A DNA stretch of 64,000 bases from Pomphorhynchus laevis. Lineage: Eukaryota; Acanthocephala; Palaeacanthocephala; Echinorhynchida; Pomphorhynchidae. A program made the position numbers and the translations under genes. The DNA lies in contig WNNJ02000022.1 of assembly GCA_012934845.2 (NCBI GenBank), positions 81,416 to 145,415 of the forward strand. The letters run 5' to 3'. Below, piece after piece: positions 1 through 13,921 of this stretch (position 1 is the stretch's first letter; every line of letters starts with the position of its first letter). Below the pieces are notes generated by a model. It did not search any database. It was given only the letters and a program-made list of their open reading frames with translations, and was not told the origin of the DNA.

Positions 1-699
1 CATAATTCTGTAATATTACAAAATTATAAAACAATTTATAATTATGATGTGATAATATATTAAAACGTATTATCATTTTGAAATAATGACGAAGGATTTA
101 TAAAACACAATTAGCTTCTTCATTTGACTACATGTTAATAAACGGACATGAGAAATATATAAATCTGTAATGTTATAAAAAGATAAAAAAATTTATAATT
201 GTGATGTGACAATATATATTAAATAACGTATTACAATTATAAAATATTGACGGAGGATTAATTAAACACAATTTGCATCTTCATTTGACTACCTGTTAAT
301 AAACGGACATGAGAAATACATAAATCTGTAATATTACAAAATTATAAAAAATTTTATAATTATGATGTGATAATATATTAAATCACGTAATACAACTTTA
401 AAATATAAACAGAGGATCAATAAAACACAATTTGCTTCTTCATTTGTAGTCCTGATAATAAACGGACATGAGAAAAACAAAAATCTGTAATAATTTAAAA
501 TTAGAAAATAATTTATAATTATGATGTATTAATATATTAAATAACGTATTACAATTTTAAAATATTGACGGAGGATTCATAAAACAATATTTCCTTCTTC
601 ATTTGACTACCAGTTAATAAACGGACCTGAGAAATACATAAATCTGTAATATTAAAAAATTATAAAATAATTTATAATTATGATGTGATAATATATTAA

Positions 700-3600
700 A
701 AAACGTATTAATATTTTTAAAAATTGACAGAGGATTAATAAAACACAATTTGATTCTTCATTTGACTACCTGTTAATAAACTGACATGAGAAATACATAA
801 ATCTGTAATATTAAAAAATTACAAAATAATTTATAATTATGATGTGATAATATATTAAAACGCGTATTACAATTTTGAAATATTGACGGAGGATCAATAA
901 AACACAATTTGCTTCTTCATTTGACTGCCGTTTAATAAACGGACTTGAGAAATACATAAATCTGTAATATTATAAAATTATAAAATAATTTATAATTTGG
1001 ATGTAATTATATATTAAATAACGTATTACAATTTTAAAATATTGACGAAGGATCAATAAAACACAATTTGCTACTTCATTTGATTACCTGTTAATTAACG
1101 GACATGAGAAATACATAAATCTGTAATATTATAAAATTGTAAAATAATTTATAATTATGATGTGATAATATATTCATTAACGTATTACAATTTTAAAATA
1201 TTGACAGAGGATTAATAATACACAATTTGCTTCTTCATTCGATTACCTGTTATACCACGGACATGAGAAATACATAAATCTGTAATATTATAAAATTATA
1301 AAATAATTTATATTTATGATATGATAATATATTAAACAACGTATTAATATTTTTTAATATTGATGGAGGATCAATAAAACACAATTTGCTTCTTCATTTG
1401 ACTACGTGTTTAAAACGGACATAAGAAATACATAAATCTGTAATATTACAAAATTATAAAATAATTTATAATTATGATGTGATAAAAAGTTAAATAAAGT
1501 ATAAATATTTTAAATTATTGACGGAAATTTAATAAAACACCATTTGCTTCTTCATTTTACTACCTGTTTATAAACGGACTTAAGAAATACATAAATCTGT
1601 AATATTATAAAATTATAAAATAATTTATAATTATGATGTGATAATATATTAAAAAACGTACAAATATTTTAAAATATTGACGGAGGATTAATAAAACACA
1701 ATTTGCTTCTTCATTTGACTACCTGTTAATAAACTGACATGAGAAATACATAAATCTGTAATTTTAAAAAATTATAAAATAATTTATAATTATGATGTGA
1801 TAATATATTAAAACGCGTATTACAATTTTGAAATATTGACGGAGCATCAATAAAGCACAATTTGCTTCTTCATTTGACTACCTGTTAATAAAAGGACTTG
1901 AGAAATATATAAATCTGTAATATTAAATAATTACAAAACAATTTATAATTTAGATGTAATAATATATTAAATAACGTATTACAATTTTAAAATATTGACG
2001 GAGGATTAATAAAACAACACTTGCTTCTTAATTTGACTACCTGTTAATAAACGGACATGAAAAATACATAAATCTGAAATATTAAAAAAATTATAAAATA
2101 ATTTTTGTTAGATGTAATAATACATTAAATAACGTATTACAATTTTAAAGTATTGACGGAGGATTAATAAAACACTATTTGCTTCTTCATTTGACTAACT
2201 GTTAATAAACGGACCTGAGAAATACGTAAATCTGTAATATTATAAAATTATAAAATAATTTATAATTTAGATGTAATAATATATTAAATAAAGTATTACA
2301 ATTTTAAAAAATTGACGGAGAATTAATAAAACAACACTTGCTTCTTCATTTGACTACCTGTTAATAAACGGACATGAGAAATACATAAATCTGTAATATT
2401 ACAAAATTATAAAATAATTTATAATTATGATGTGATAATATATTAAATAAAGTATAAATATTTTAAATTATTGACGGAGGATTAACAAAACACAATTTGC
2501 TTCTTCATTTGACTACCTGTTTATAAACGGACTTAAGAAATACATAAATTTTCTATATTATAAAATTATAAAATAATGTATAATTTTGATGTGATAATAT
2601 ATTAAAAAACGTATTAATATTTTAATATATTGACGGAGGATTAATCAAACACAATTTGCTTCTTCATTTGACTACCTCTTAATAAACTGACATGAGAAAT
2701 ACATAAATCTGTAATTTTAAAAAATTATAAAATAATTTAAAATTATGAGATGATAATATATTAAAACGCGTATTACAATTTTGAAATATTGACAAAGGAT
2801 CAATAAAGCACAATTTGCTTCTTCATTTGACTACCTGTTAATAAACGGACATGAGAAATACATAAATCTGTAATATTATAAAATTATAAAATAATTTATA
2901 ATTTACATGTAATAATATATTAATTAACGTATTAATATTTTAAAATATTGACGGAGGATTAATAAAACACAATTTGCTTCTTCATTTGACTTTCTGTTAA
3001 TAAACGGACATGAGAAATACATATATCTGTAATATCAATAAATTATAAAATAATTTGTAATTGTGATGTGATAACATATTAAACAACGTATTACAATTTT
3101 TAAATATTGACGCAGGATCAATAAACACAATTTGCTTCTTCTTTTGACTAACTGTTAATAAACGGACATGAGAAATACATAAATCTGTAATAATATAAAA
3201 TTATAAAATAATTTATAATTATGATTTAATAATATATTAAACAATTTATTACAATTTTAAAAAATTGACGGAGGATTAATAAAACAATATTTCCTTTTTC
3301 ATTTGACTACCTGTTAATAAACGGACATGAGAAATACATAAATCTGTAATATTATACAATTATAAAATAATTTATAATTATGATGTGATAATATATTAAA
3401 TAAAGTATTAATATTTTAAATTATTGACGGAGGATTTATAAAACACAATTTGCTTCTTAATTTGACTACCTGTTCATAAACTGAATGAGAAATACATAAA
3501 TCTGTAATAATATAAAATTATAAAACAAATTATAATTATGATCTTATAATATATTAAATAAAGCATTAATATTAAAAATTATTGACGGAGGATTAATAAA
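700..3600. repeat. Decayed 6-monomer higher-order repeat, about 953 bp
   Basis: Variant marks recur every 953 bp (6 x 158.8). AAAACGCGTATTAC begins at 857, 1810 and 2763. A second mark beginning TAAAGTAT, followed by AAATTATTGACGG, lies at 1495, 2448 and 3401. Two independent marks with exactly the same spacing show that a hexamer was once amplified here. The copies have since diverged by scattered substitutions. The limits are approximate; about three copies can be followed. Confidence 0.85.
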
Positions 3601-6600
3601 ACACAATTTGCTTATTCATTTGACCACCTGTTAATAAACAGACATGAGAAATACAAACAATCTGTAATATTACAAAATTATAAAATAATAAATAATTATG
3701 ATGTGATAATATATTAAATAACGTAATACAAATTAAAATATTGACGAAGGATAAATAAAAGAGAATTTGCTTCTTCATTTGACTACCTGTTAATAAACGG
3801 ACATGAGAAATACATAAATCTGTAATATTATAAAATTAAAAGTAATTTAAAATTATGATTTTTTAATATATTAAATAACGTATTAATATTTTAAAATATT
3901 GCCGGAGGATGAATAAAACACAAATTGCTTATTCATTTGACTACCTGTTGATAAACGGATATAAGAAATACATAAATCTGTAATATTATAAAATTCTAAA
4001 ATAATTTATAATTATGATGTGATAATATATTAAAAAACGTATTTATATTTTAAAATATTGACGGAGGATCAATAAAACAAAATTTGCTTCTTCATTTGAC
4101 TAACTGTTAATAAACGGACATGAGAAATACATAAATCTGTAATATTATTAAATTATATAATAATTTGTAATTATGATGTGATAATATATTAAATAACATA
4201 TTACAATTTGAAAATATTGACGGAAGATTTATTAAACACAATTTGCTTCTTCATTTGACTACCTGTTAATAAACGGATATGAGAAATACATAAATCTGTA
4301 ATATTACAAAATTATAAAAAAATTTATAATTATGATGTTATAATATATATGATAACGTAATACAATTTTGAAATATTTACGGAGGATCAATAAAACACAA
4401 TTTGCTTCTAAATTTGACTACCTGTTAATAAACGGACATGAAAAATATATAAATCTGTAATATTATAAAATTTTAAAATAATTTATAATTATGATGTGAT
4501 AATATATTAAATAACGTATTACAATTTTGAAATATTGACGAAGGATCAATAAAACACAATTTGCTTCTACATTTGACTACCTGTTAATAAACAAACATGA
4601 GAAATACATAAATCTTCAATATTATAATATTATAAAATAATTTATAATTGTGATTTTATAATATATAAAATAACGTATTACAATTTTTAAATATTGACGG
4701 AGGATTCATAAAACAATATTTGCTTCTTCTTTTGACTAACTGTTAATAAACGGAAAGGAGAAATACATAAATCTGTATGACTAAAAAATTATAAACTATT
4801 TTATAATTATGATGTGATAATATATTAAATAAAGTATAAATATTTTTAACTATTGACGGGGCATTAATAATACACAATTTGCTTCTTCATTTGACCACCT
4901 GTAAATAAACAGACATGATAAATACATAAATCTGTAATATTACAAAATTAAAAAACAATTTATAATTTTGTGGTGATAATATATTAAATAAAGTATTATT
5001 ATTTTGAAATAATGACGCAGGATTTATAAAACACAATTTGCTTCATCATTTGACTACCTGTTAATAAACGGACATGAGAAATATACAAATCTGTAATATT
5101 ATAAAATTAAAAAATAATTTATAATTCTGATGTGATAATATATTAAAAACCGTATTACAATACATAAAATATTGACGGAGGATCAATTAAACACAATTTG
5201 AATCTTTATTTGACTACCTGTTAAAAAACGGACATGAGGAATACAAACAATCTGTAATATTACAAACTTATAAAATAATTTATAATTATGATGTGGTAAT
5301 ATATTAAATCTCGTAATATAATTTTAAAATAATAACAGAGGATTAATAAAACACAATTTGCTTCTTCATTTGACGTCCTGATAATAAAAAGACATGAGAA
5401 ATACATATATCTGTAATATTAAAAATTTACAAAAAAAATTATAATTATGATGTGATATTATATTAAACAAAGTATTACAGTTTTAAAATATTGACGGAGG
5501 ATTAATAAAACAACACTTGCTTCTTCATTTAACTACCTGTTAAAAAACGGACATGAGATATTACATAAATCTGTAATATTAAAAAATTATAAAATAATTT
5601 ATAATTATGATGTGATAATATATTAAATAAAGTATTAATATTTTAAATTATTGACGGAGGATTAATAAAACACAATTTGCTTCTTCATTTGACTACCTGT
5701 TAATAAACGGACTTAAGAAATACATAAATCTGTAAAATAACAAAATTATAAAATAATTAATAATTTTGATGTGATAATATATTAAAAAACGTATTAATAT
5801 TTTAAAATATTGATGGAGGATCAAAAAAACACCATTTCCTTCATCATTTGACTACCTGTTAATAAACGGACATGAGAAATACATAAATCTGTAATATTAT
5901 AAAATTTTAAAAAAATTTATAATAAAGATGTGATAATATATTAAATAAAGTATTAATATTTTAAATTATTGACAGAGGATTAATAAAACACAAATTGCTT
6001 CTTCATTTGACTACCTGAAAAAAAACGGAGTTAAGTAATAAATAAATCTGTAATATTATAAAATTATAAAAACATTTATAATTATGATGTGATAAGATAT
6101 CAAACAAAGTATTACTATTTTAAAATATTGACGAAGGATCAACAAAACACAATTTGCTTCTTCATTTGACTACCTGTTAATAAACTGACATGAGAAATAC
6201 ATAAATCTGTAATATTAAAAAATTATAAAATAATTTATAATTATGATGTGATAATATATTAAATAAAGTATTACAATTTTGAAATATTGATGTAGGGTCA
6301 ATAAAACACAATTTGCTTCTTCATTTGACTACCTGTGAATAAACGGACTTAAGAAATACATAAATCTGTAATATTATAAAATTATAAAATAATTTATAAT
6401 TATGATGTGATAATATATTAAATACGTATTAACATTTTAAAATATTGACAAAGGATCAATAAAACAAAATTTGCTTCTTCATTTGACTACTTGTTAATAA
6501 ACGGACATGAGAAATACAAAAATCTGTAATGTTAATAAGATATATAATAATTTGTAATTATGATGTGATAATATATAAAACAACGTATTACAGTTTTAAA

Positions 6601-7830
6601 ATATTGACTGAGGATTTATAAAACAATATTGGCTTTTTCTTTTAACTACCTGTTAATAAACAGACATGAGAAACACATAAAACTGTAATACTAAAACATT
6701 ATAAAATAATTTATAATTATGATTTATTAATATATTAAATAGAGTATTAATATTATTAATTATTGACGGTGGATTAATAATACACAATTTGCTTCTTCAT
6801 TTGACCACCTGTTAATAAACAGACATAAGCAATACATAAATCGGAGAGATTACAAAATTATAAAACAATTTATAATTATGATGTGATAATATATTAAAGA
6901 ACGTATTAATATTTTAAAATAATGACGGAGGATCAATAAAACACAATTTGCTTCTTCATTTGACTACCTGTTAATAAACGGACATGAGAAATACACAAAT
7001 CTGTAATATTACAAAATTATAATATAATTTATAATTATGATGTGATAATATATTAAATAACTTATTACAATTTTAAAATATTGACGGAGGATCAATTAAA
7101 ACCAATTTGCATCTTCATTTGACTACTTGTTAATAAACCGACATGAGAAATACATAAATCCGTAATATTGAAAAATTATAAAATAATTTATAATTATGCT
7201 GTAATAATATATTGAACAAAGTATTACAGTTTTAAAATATTGACTAAGGATTGATAAAACAATATTTGCTTCTTCATTTGACTGCCTCTAAATAAAGGGA
7301 CATAAGAAATAAATATATCTGTAATATTATAAAATTATAAAATAATTTATAATTATGATGTGATAATATATAAAACAACGTATTACAATTTTAAAATATT
7401 GTCGGAGGACCAATAATACACAATTTGCTTCTTCATTTGACTACCTGTAATAAACGGACATGAGAAATACATAAATCTGTAATATTATAAAATTATAAAA
7501 TAATATATAATTATGATATAAAAAAATATTAAATAACGTATTAATATTTTAAAATATTGACAGAGGATTAATAAAACACAACTTGCTTCTTCATTTACTA
7601 CCTGTTAATAAACAGACATGAGAAAACATAAATCTGTAATATTACAAAATTATAAAATAAATTATAATTCTGATGTGATAATATATTAAATAACGTAATA
7701 CAATTTTAAAATATTGACGGAGGATCAATAAAACACAATTTACTTCTTCATTTGACTACCTGTTAATAAACGGATATGAGAAATACAAATATCTGTAATA
7801 TTATAAAATAACAAATTTATTTATAATTAT

Positions 7831-9470
7831 GATGTGGTAATATTCTAAAAAACGTATTACAAAATTAAAATATTGACGCATGATAAATTAAATCCATTTT
7901 GCTTCTTCATTGTACTACCTGTAAATGAACGGACATGAGAAATACATAAACCTGTAATAATATAAAATTATATAATAATTTTTAATTATATGTGATAAAA
8001 TATTAAATACCGTATTACACTTTTAAAATATTCACGGAGGTTTTATAAAACACAATTTGCTTCTTCATTTGACTACCTGTTAATAAACGGACATGAGAAA
8101 TAAACAAATCTGTAATATTATAAAATTATTAAACAATTTATAATTATGATGTGATAATATATTAGATAACGTATTTATATTTTAAAATATTGACTGAGGA
8201 TTAATGAAATACAATTTGCTTCTTCATTTGACTACCTGTTAATAAAACGACATGATAAATACATAAATCTGTAATATTAGAAAGTTATAAAATAATTTAT
8301 AATTATGATGTGATAATATATCATATAACGTAATACAATTTTAAAATATTGACGGAGGATCAATAAAACACAATTCACTTCTTTATTTGACTAACTGTTA
8401 AAAAACGGACATGAGAAAAACAAATATCTGTAATATTATAAAATAAAAAAAAATTTATAATTTTGATGTGGTAATATTCTAAGAAACGTATTACAAAATT
8501 AAAATATTGACGCAGGATTAATAAAACACAATTTGCTTATTCATTGTACTACCTGTAAATGAACGGACATGAGAAATACATATACCTGTAATTATATAAA
8601 ATTATACAATAATTTTTAATAATATGTGATAATATATTAAATAACGTATTACAATTTTAAAATATTGACGAAGGTTTAATAAAACACAATTTGCATCTTC
8701 ATTTGACTACCTGTTAATAAACGAACTTAAGAAATACATATATCTGTAATATTATAAAATTAAAAGAAATAATTTATAATTATGATGTGATAATATATTA
8801 GATAACGTATTAATATTTGACAATATTGACTGGGGATTAATAAAACACAATTTGCTTCTTACTTTGACTACGTGTTAATAAACGGACTTAAGAAATATAT
8901 AAATCTGTGATATTAAAAAATTACAAAATAATTTGTAATTATGATGTGATAATATATTAAACAACGTATTAAGTTTTTAAAATATTGACGGAGGATTAAT
9001 AAAACACAATTTGCTTCTTCATTTGACTTCCTATTAATAAACGGAGATGAGAAATACATAAATCTGTAATATTTAAATATTATAAAATAATTTATAATTA
9101 TGATGTGATAATATATTAAATAACGTATTACAGTTTTAAAATATTGACTGAGGATTGATAAAACAATATTTGCTTCTTAATTTGACTGCCTCTTAATAAA
9201 CGGACATGAGAAATACATAAATCTGTAATATTATAAAATTATAAAATAATTTATAATAATGATGTGATAATATATTAAATAAAATATTACAATTTTAAAA
9301 TATTAACGCGGGATAAATTAAATTTATTTTGCTTCTTCATTGTACTACCTGTAAATGAACATACAAGAGAAATACATAAACCTGTAATAATATAAAATTA
9401 TATAATAATTTTTAATTATATGTGATAAAATATTAAATAACGTATTACACTTTTAAACGCGAATATTAAA
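7831..9470. repeat. Cluster of a divergent monomer subtype (CATTGTACTACC)
   Basis: Three diverged copies of a distinct subtype carry CATTGTACTACCTGTAAATG in place of the usual CATTTGACTACCTGTTAATA. They also share ACCTGTAAT and a shortened TTTTTAATTATATGTGATA-like segment. The CATTGTAC marks are at 7909, 8542 and 9339, that is 4 and 5 monomers apart. The same subtype reappears at 16611, 17882, 23586 and, altered, 26122, so it predates the insertion of the LINE. Confidence 0.75.
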
Positions 9471-9515
9471 TATTAAATATTCGCTATTATATTTAAAAGC
9501 GAATTAATATTTTAA
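9439..9515. repeat. Expanded irregular monomer with inverted repeat
   Basis: The spacing between landmark motifs at 9339 and 9554 is 215 bp, about 56 bp longer than one monomer. The extra sequence contains a perfect inverted repeat: arms GCGAATATT (9459-9467) and AATATTCGC (9476-9484), separated by 8 bases. It is followed by a second copy of the TTTAAAAGCGAATTAATATTTT-like region of the monomer. It looks like a local template-switch or replication-slippage product, not a foreign insertion, because its words resemble the satellite. Confidence 0.7.
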
Positions 9516-10203
9516 AACAATGACGGAGGATTAATAAAACACAATTTGCTTCTTCATTTGACCACCTGTTAATAAACGGACATGAGAAATACATAAATCT
9601 GTAATATTATAAAATTATTAAACAATTTATAATTATGATGTGATAATATATTAGATAACGTATTAATATTTTAAAATATTGACTGAGGATTAATAAAATA
9701 CAATTTGCTTCTTCATTTGACCATCTGTTAATAAACAGACATGAGAAATACATAAATCTGTAATAAAAACAAAATTATAAAACAATTTATAATTTCGATG
9801 TGATAATATATTAAATAACGTATTAATATTTTAAAATAATGACGGAGGATTAATAAAACACAATTTGCTTCTTCATTTGACTACCTGTTAATAAACGGAC
9901 ATGAGAAATATATAAATCTGAAATATTATAAAATTATAAAATAATTTATAATTATGATGTGATAATATATTAAATAACAAATTATAATTTTTAAATATTG
10001 ACGGAGGATCAATTAAACACAATTTGCATCTTCATTTGACTACCTGTTAATAAACGGACATAAGAAATACATAAATATGTAATATTATAAGATTATAAAA
10101 TAAATTTATAATTATGATGTGATAATATATTAAATAACGTATTACAATTATAAAATATTGACCGAGGATTTATAAAACAATACTTGCGTTTTCATTTGTC
10201 TAC

Positions 10204-10255
10204 CTGTTAATAGACGGACATGAGAAATACTGTTAATAAACGGACTTAAGAAATA
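10204..10255. repeat. 26-bp direct duplication inside a monomer
   Basis: The segment CTGTTAATAGACGGACATG... at 10204-10229 is repeated immediately at 10230-10255 as CTGTTAATAAACGGACTTA..., both ending AGAAATA. This makes one monomer about 26 bp too long. The second copy carries the CGGACTTAAG variant seen elsewhere in the array, so the event may join two different monomers by unequal crossover instead of simple slippage. Confidence 0.8.
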
Positions 10256-12165
10256 CATAAATCTGTAATATTATAAAATTACAAAATAATTTATAATTAT
10301 GATGGGATAATATATTAAAATACGTATTAATATTTTAAAATATTGACAGGAGGATTAATAAAACAATATTTGCTTTTTCATTTGACTACCTGTTAATAAA
10401 CGGATATAAGAAATACATAAATCTGTAATATTGTATTTTTATAAAATAATTTATAATTATGATGTGATAATATATTAAAAAAAGTATTAATATTTTAAAA
10501 TATTGACGGTGGATCAATAAAACCCAATTTGCTTCTTCATTTGACTACCTCTTTATAAACGGACATGAGAAATACATAAATCTTTATTATTATAAAATTA
10601 TATAAGAATTTTTAATTATGATGTGATAATATATTAAATAACGCATTACAATTTTAAAATATTGACGGAGGATTAATAAAACACAATTTGCTTCTTCATT
10701 TTACTACCTGTTATTAAACGGACTTAAGAAATACAGAAAATCTGTAATATTATAAAATTATCAAATAATTTATAATTATGATGTGATAATATATAAAACA
10801 ACGTATTACAGTTTTAAAATATTGACTAAGGATTGATAAAACAATATTTGCTTCTTCATTTGACTGCCTGTTAATAAACCCACACGAGAAATACATAAAT
10901 CTGTAAAATTATAAAATTATAAAATAATTTATAATTATGATGTGATAATATATTAAATAACGTATACCAATTTTAAAATATTGACGGAGGATCAATAAAA
11001 CACAATTTGCTTCTTCATTTTATTACCTGTTAATAAACGGACATGAAAAATACATAAATCTGTAATATTCAAAAATTTTAAAATAATTTATAGTTATGAT
11101 GTGATAATATATTAAATAAAGTATTACAATTTTAAAATATTGACGGAGTATTAATAAAACACAATTTACTTCTTCATTTGACTAACTGTTAATAAACGGA
11201 CATGAGAAATACATAAATCTGTAATATTATAAAATTATAAAATAATTTATAATTATGATGTGATAATATATTAAATAACGTATTAATATTTAAAAATATT
11301 GACGGAGGATTAATAAAACACAATTTGCTTCTTTATTTGACTACCTGTTAATAAACGGACTTTAGAAATACATAAATCTGTAATATTATAAAAAAATAAT
11401 TTATAATTATGATGTGATAATATATTAGATTACGTATTAATCATTTAAAATATTGACGCATAATTAATAAAACACAATTTGCTTCTTCATTTGACTTCCT
11501 GTTAATAAACGGACTTAAGAAATACAAACATCTGTAATATTATAAAATTAAAAAATAATTTATAATTATGATGTGATAATATATTAGATTACGTATTAAT
11601 TATTTAAAATATTGACGGAGGATTAATAAAACACAATTTGCTTCTTCATTTGACTACCTCTTAAAAAACGGACATGAGAAATACATAAATCTGTAATATT
11701 ATAAAATTATAAATTAATTTATAATTATGATGTGATAATATATTAAACAACTTATTACAGTTTAAAAATATTGACTGAAGATTAATTAAACACAATTTTC
11801 TTCTCCATTTGACTACCTGTTAATAAACAGACATGGGAAATACATAAATCTGTAATATTACAAATTATAAAATAATTTATATATTTGATGTGATAATATA
11901 TTAAATAACGTATTAATATTTTAAAATATTGATGGAGGATTTATAATTCACAATTTGCTTCTTCAGTTTACTAACTGTTAATAAACGGACATGAGAAAAA
12001 CATCAATCTGTAATATTATAAAATTATAAAATAATTTATAATTATGATGTGATAATATATTAAATAACGTATTACAATTTTGAAATATTGATGGAGGATC
12101 AATAAAACACAATTTGCTTCTTCATTTGACTACCTGTTAATAATCGGACATTATAAATACATAAA

Positions 12166-12176
12166 TCTGTAATATT
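12166..12176. repeat. Left target-site duplication of the LINE
   Basis: TCTGTAATATT sits immediately left of the LINE and is repeated exactly at 15211-15221. The word is part of the normal satellite monomer (AAATCTGTAATATTATAAAA). Removing the LINE and one copy restores a landmark spacing of 158 bp (12130 to 15333, minus 3045), one normal monomer, so both junctions are well placed. Confidence 0.93.
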
Positions 12177-12388
12177 GTAGAGGAAATTTATTAGGGCACT
12201 GCGTCTCTCGACTTGGCCGAATGAAAGAAATTAAATAAAACATTGTGCAATGACTTCATTTGAGATAATATCAATATTTGATAGTCCACCGCTAGTTCAT
12301 AACAGGCAAAATAAATTTAGCAGGTTTATCAGGTTAGCCGTAAACTTAACCTATCGATCTCCTTCAAAGATTTTTGCGCTAACACCGG

Positions 12389-12439
12389 GCACTCAAATAC
12401 GTGGGATAAAGACTCACATCTATCACCACAGAAAAAACA
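12389..12439 (-). other. C-terminal CCHC-like zinc finger of LINE ORF2
   Basis: The peptide CFFCGDRCESLSHVFEC has the spacing C-x2-C-x8-H-x3-C and lies about 19 residues before the stop. A cysteine-histidine motif of this kind, often followed by P, is common at the C terminus of ORF2 in several animal LINE clades, where it is thought to bind nucleic acid. An in-frame stretch from about 12627 (LQIRLASWIIICTLHQLIRK) links it to the region behind the RT domain. Confidence 0.85.
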
Positions 12440-12959
12440 CACATGAAACTCCACGTTTATGGACAGGTATGCGAGTGCAACAAAACTTGTCGTGATATCC
12501 TTGTAAAGAAACCCTTCATACGAGTGGGCGTTTAGAAGCACACGGAGACTGCCAACTCGTTTGCGTATTAACTGGTGAAGTGTACAGATGATGATCCAGC
12601 TTGCTAACCTTATCTGTAAAGTCTCTTTTTATTTTGAATATAATGTACCGTATCTTGTGCTCCGATCATATTTCGTAAATACTCCGTACATAACTCGACT
12701 TTAGATAAAACATAAACCGCAGTCGTCGAGCACTTTGGAGAGACGCCTACAACACGCTTAATGAATCTGCCTTTACATTTGTCGATCTGCGCAAAATTAG
12801 CCGTCGTGAGGTCCGTCCAGATTGCTGAAAGCGCGTACGACAAAATCGGTAGAAGCATGACATGAAAATACTGAAGAGCACCACCAAAGGAAAGCTTACC
12901 TAAACATTTAACTCGCGAAGTGGCTATGACGATTTTCGCACATTTCTTTTCGATATGAA

Positions 12960-13921
12960 GCTTAAAAGACCACCTACTTGTCAGTAGCATCCCCAAATAC
13001 GTGTATTGATTACTGAACTCTACCTTCCTGCTGTTTAAAGTAATCTCGTCATGTGAGCACAATCTGCCACCTTTACGAAACTTTACTACCTTTGTTTTAT
13101 CGATATTGACTTCAATTAGATTATTTAAACAGTAGTTAGCTAGAGCAGTGGTTACGTTTTGAGCCGATTCCAGATCTTTCGTTAGAATAACTAAGTCGTC
13201 CGCGTAAAGAACATAACTTGAAGTTTGACATTCGTTTCTCAGATGAGACGGCAAATCATGGATATAAACAGAGAAAAGGATAGGGCTGAGCGGATCTCCC
13301 TGCATCACACCGCGGCTAGCAATTATTGTGTCTGATGAAGTAAGTCCGTCGAAGACATTTAATGAATTGGCATAGAGGATATTGCCAAAGAGTTTCAGCA
13401 TACGACCAGATATACCGGAAATCCATCGACAATTTACGGGTGAGTATTTCTCGATTAACCGAATCAAAGGCTTTTTTAAAGTCAACAAAGATAGCATATA
13501 AATGACTCTTGCGTTCGAATTGTAATAACACTTGTTCACGAACTACCTTGATTGCATCCACCGTTGATCGGTGAGGTCGGAAACCGAATTGTTCTGGCGG
13601 CAACAGATAATCACGGTGTTTCGATAATCGATTGGTTATAAGAGTGGACAAAAATTTATAGGTATGGTTTAGCAGGGCAATTCCACGGTACGAGTTGGTA
13701 TCACTTATATCCCCTTTACCCTTATACATGATTTTTATTACAGCTTGCTTCCATGACACCGGCATTTGATAACCGTATAGGATACAATTGAATAAATGTA
13801 GCCAATAACTCGATAATAAATAAAAGGAATCTTTAATTTGTTCAACACAAAGTTGGTCAGGGCCGGCCGCCTTATTATTAGACATAGAAAAGAGAGCAAG
13901 TTCCAATTCGGGCAATGAAAA
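12960..13921 (-). other. Reverse transcriptase domain of the LINE
   Basis: RT motifs occur in the expected order on the minus strand. They are NNKAAGPDQL (near 13870), NSYRGIALLNHTYKFLSTLI (near 13690), EQFGFRPHRSTVDAI (near 13590) and FVDFKKAFDSVN (motif A, near 13480). After a frame change come GVMQGDPLSPILFSVYIHDL (near 13300), LYADDLVIL (motif C, near 13200), the NIDKTKVVKF block (near 13090) and YLGMLL (near 12990). The catalytic aspartates of motifs A and C are present. In intact relatives this domain copies the element RNA from the nicked target DNA; here it is split between two frames. Confidence 0.95.

Larger units (their letters stand above)
1..12176. repeat. Diverged 159-bp satellite array, left block
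   Basis: About 76 head-to-tail monomers of the AT-rich satellite. Each carries the same landmarks in order: CTACCTGTTAATAAACGG, ACATGAGAAATACATAAATC, an AT-only stretch, GATGTGATAATATATTAAA, then GACGGAGGAT and TTGCTTCTTCATTTGA. Neighbouring copies differ at many sites and have small indels, unlike the near-identical copies at 34-36 kb, so this is an old or poorly homogenised part. It has no convincing coding sequence; short minus-strand open frames are repeat artefacts. Sub-features (a decayed 6-mer HOR, an expanded unit near 9.46 kb and a 26-bp duplication at 10.2 kb) are listed separately. The block ends in the target-site duplication of the LINE. Confidence 0.97.

Noticed and set aside
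3593-3778. Minus-strand open frame of about 61 codons in the satellite
   Set aside because: It is the satellite read backwards; its peptide is a version of the same repeat-derived words seen in every such frame, with no start context or domain.
12177-12330. Poly(A) tail or simple-repeat tail at the LINE 3' end
   Set aside because: The sense strand ends AATAAATTTCCTCTAC directly against the target duplication, with no tract.
12250-12495. Plus-strand open frame of 81 codons over the LINE
   Set aside because: Antisense shadow of the LINE 3' part; the opposite strand carries the CCHC-like finger.
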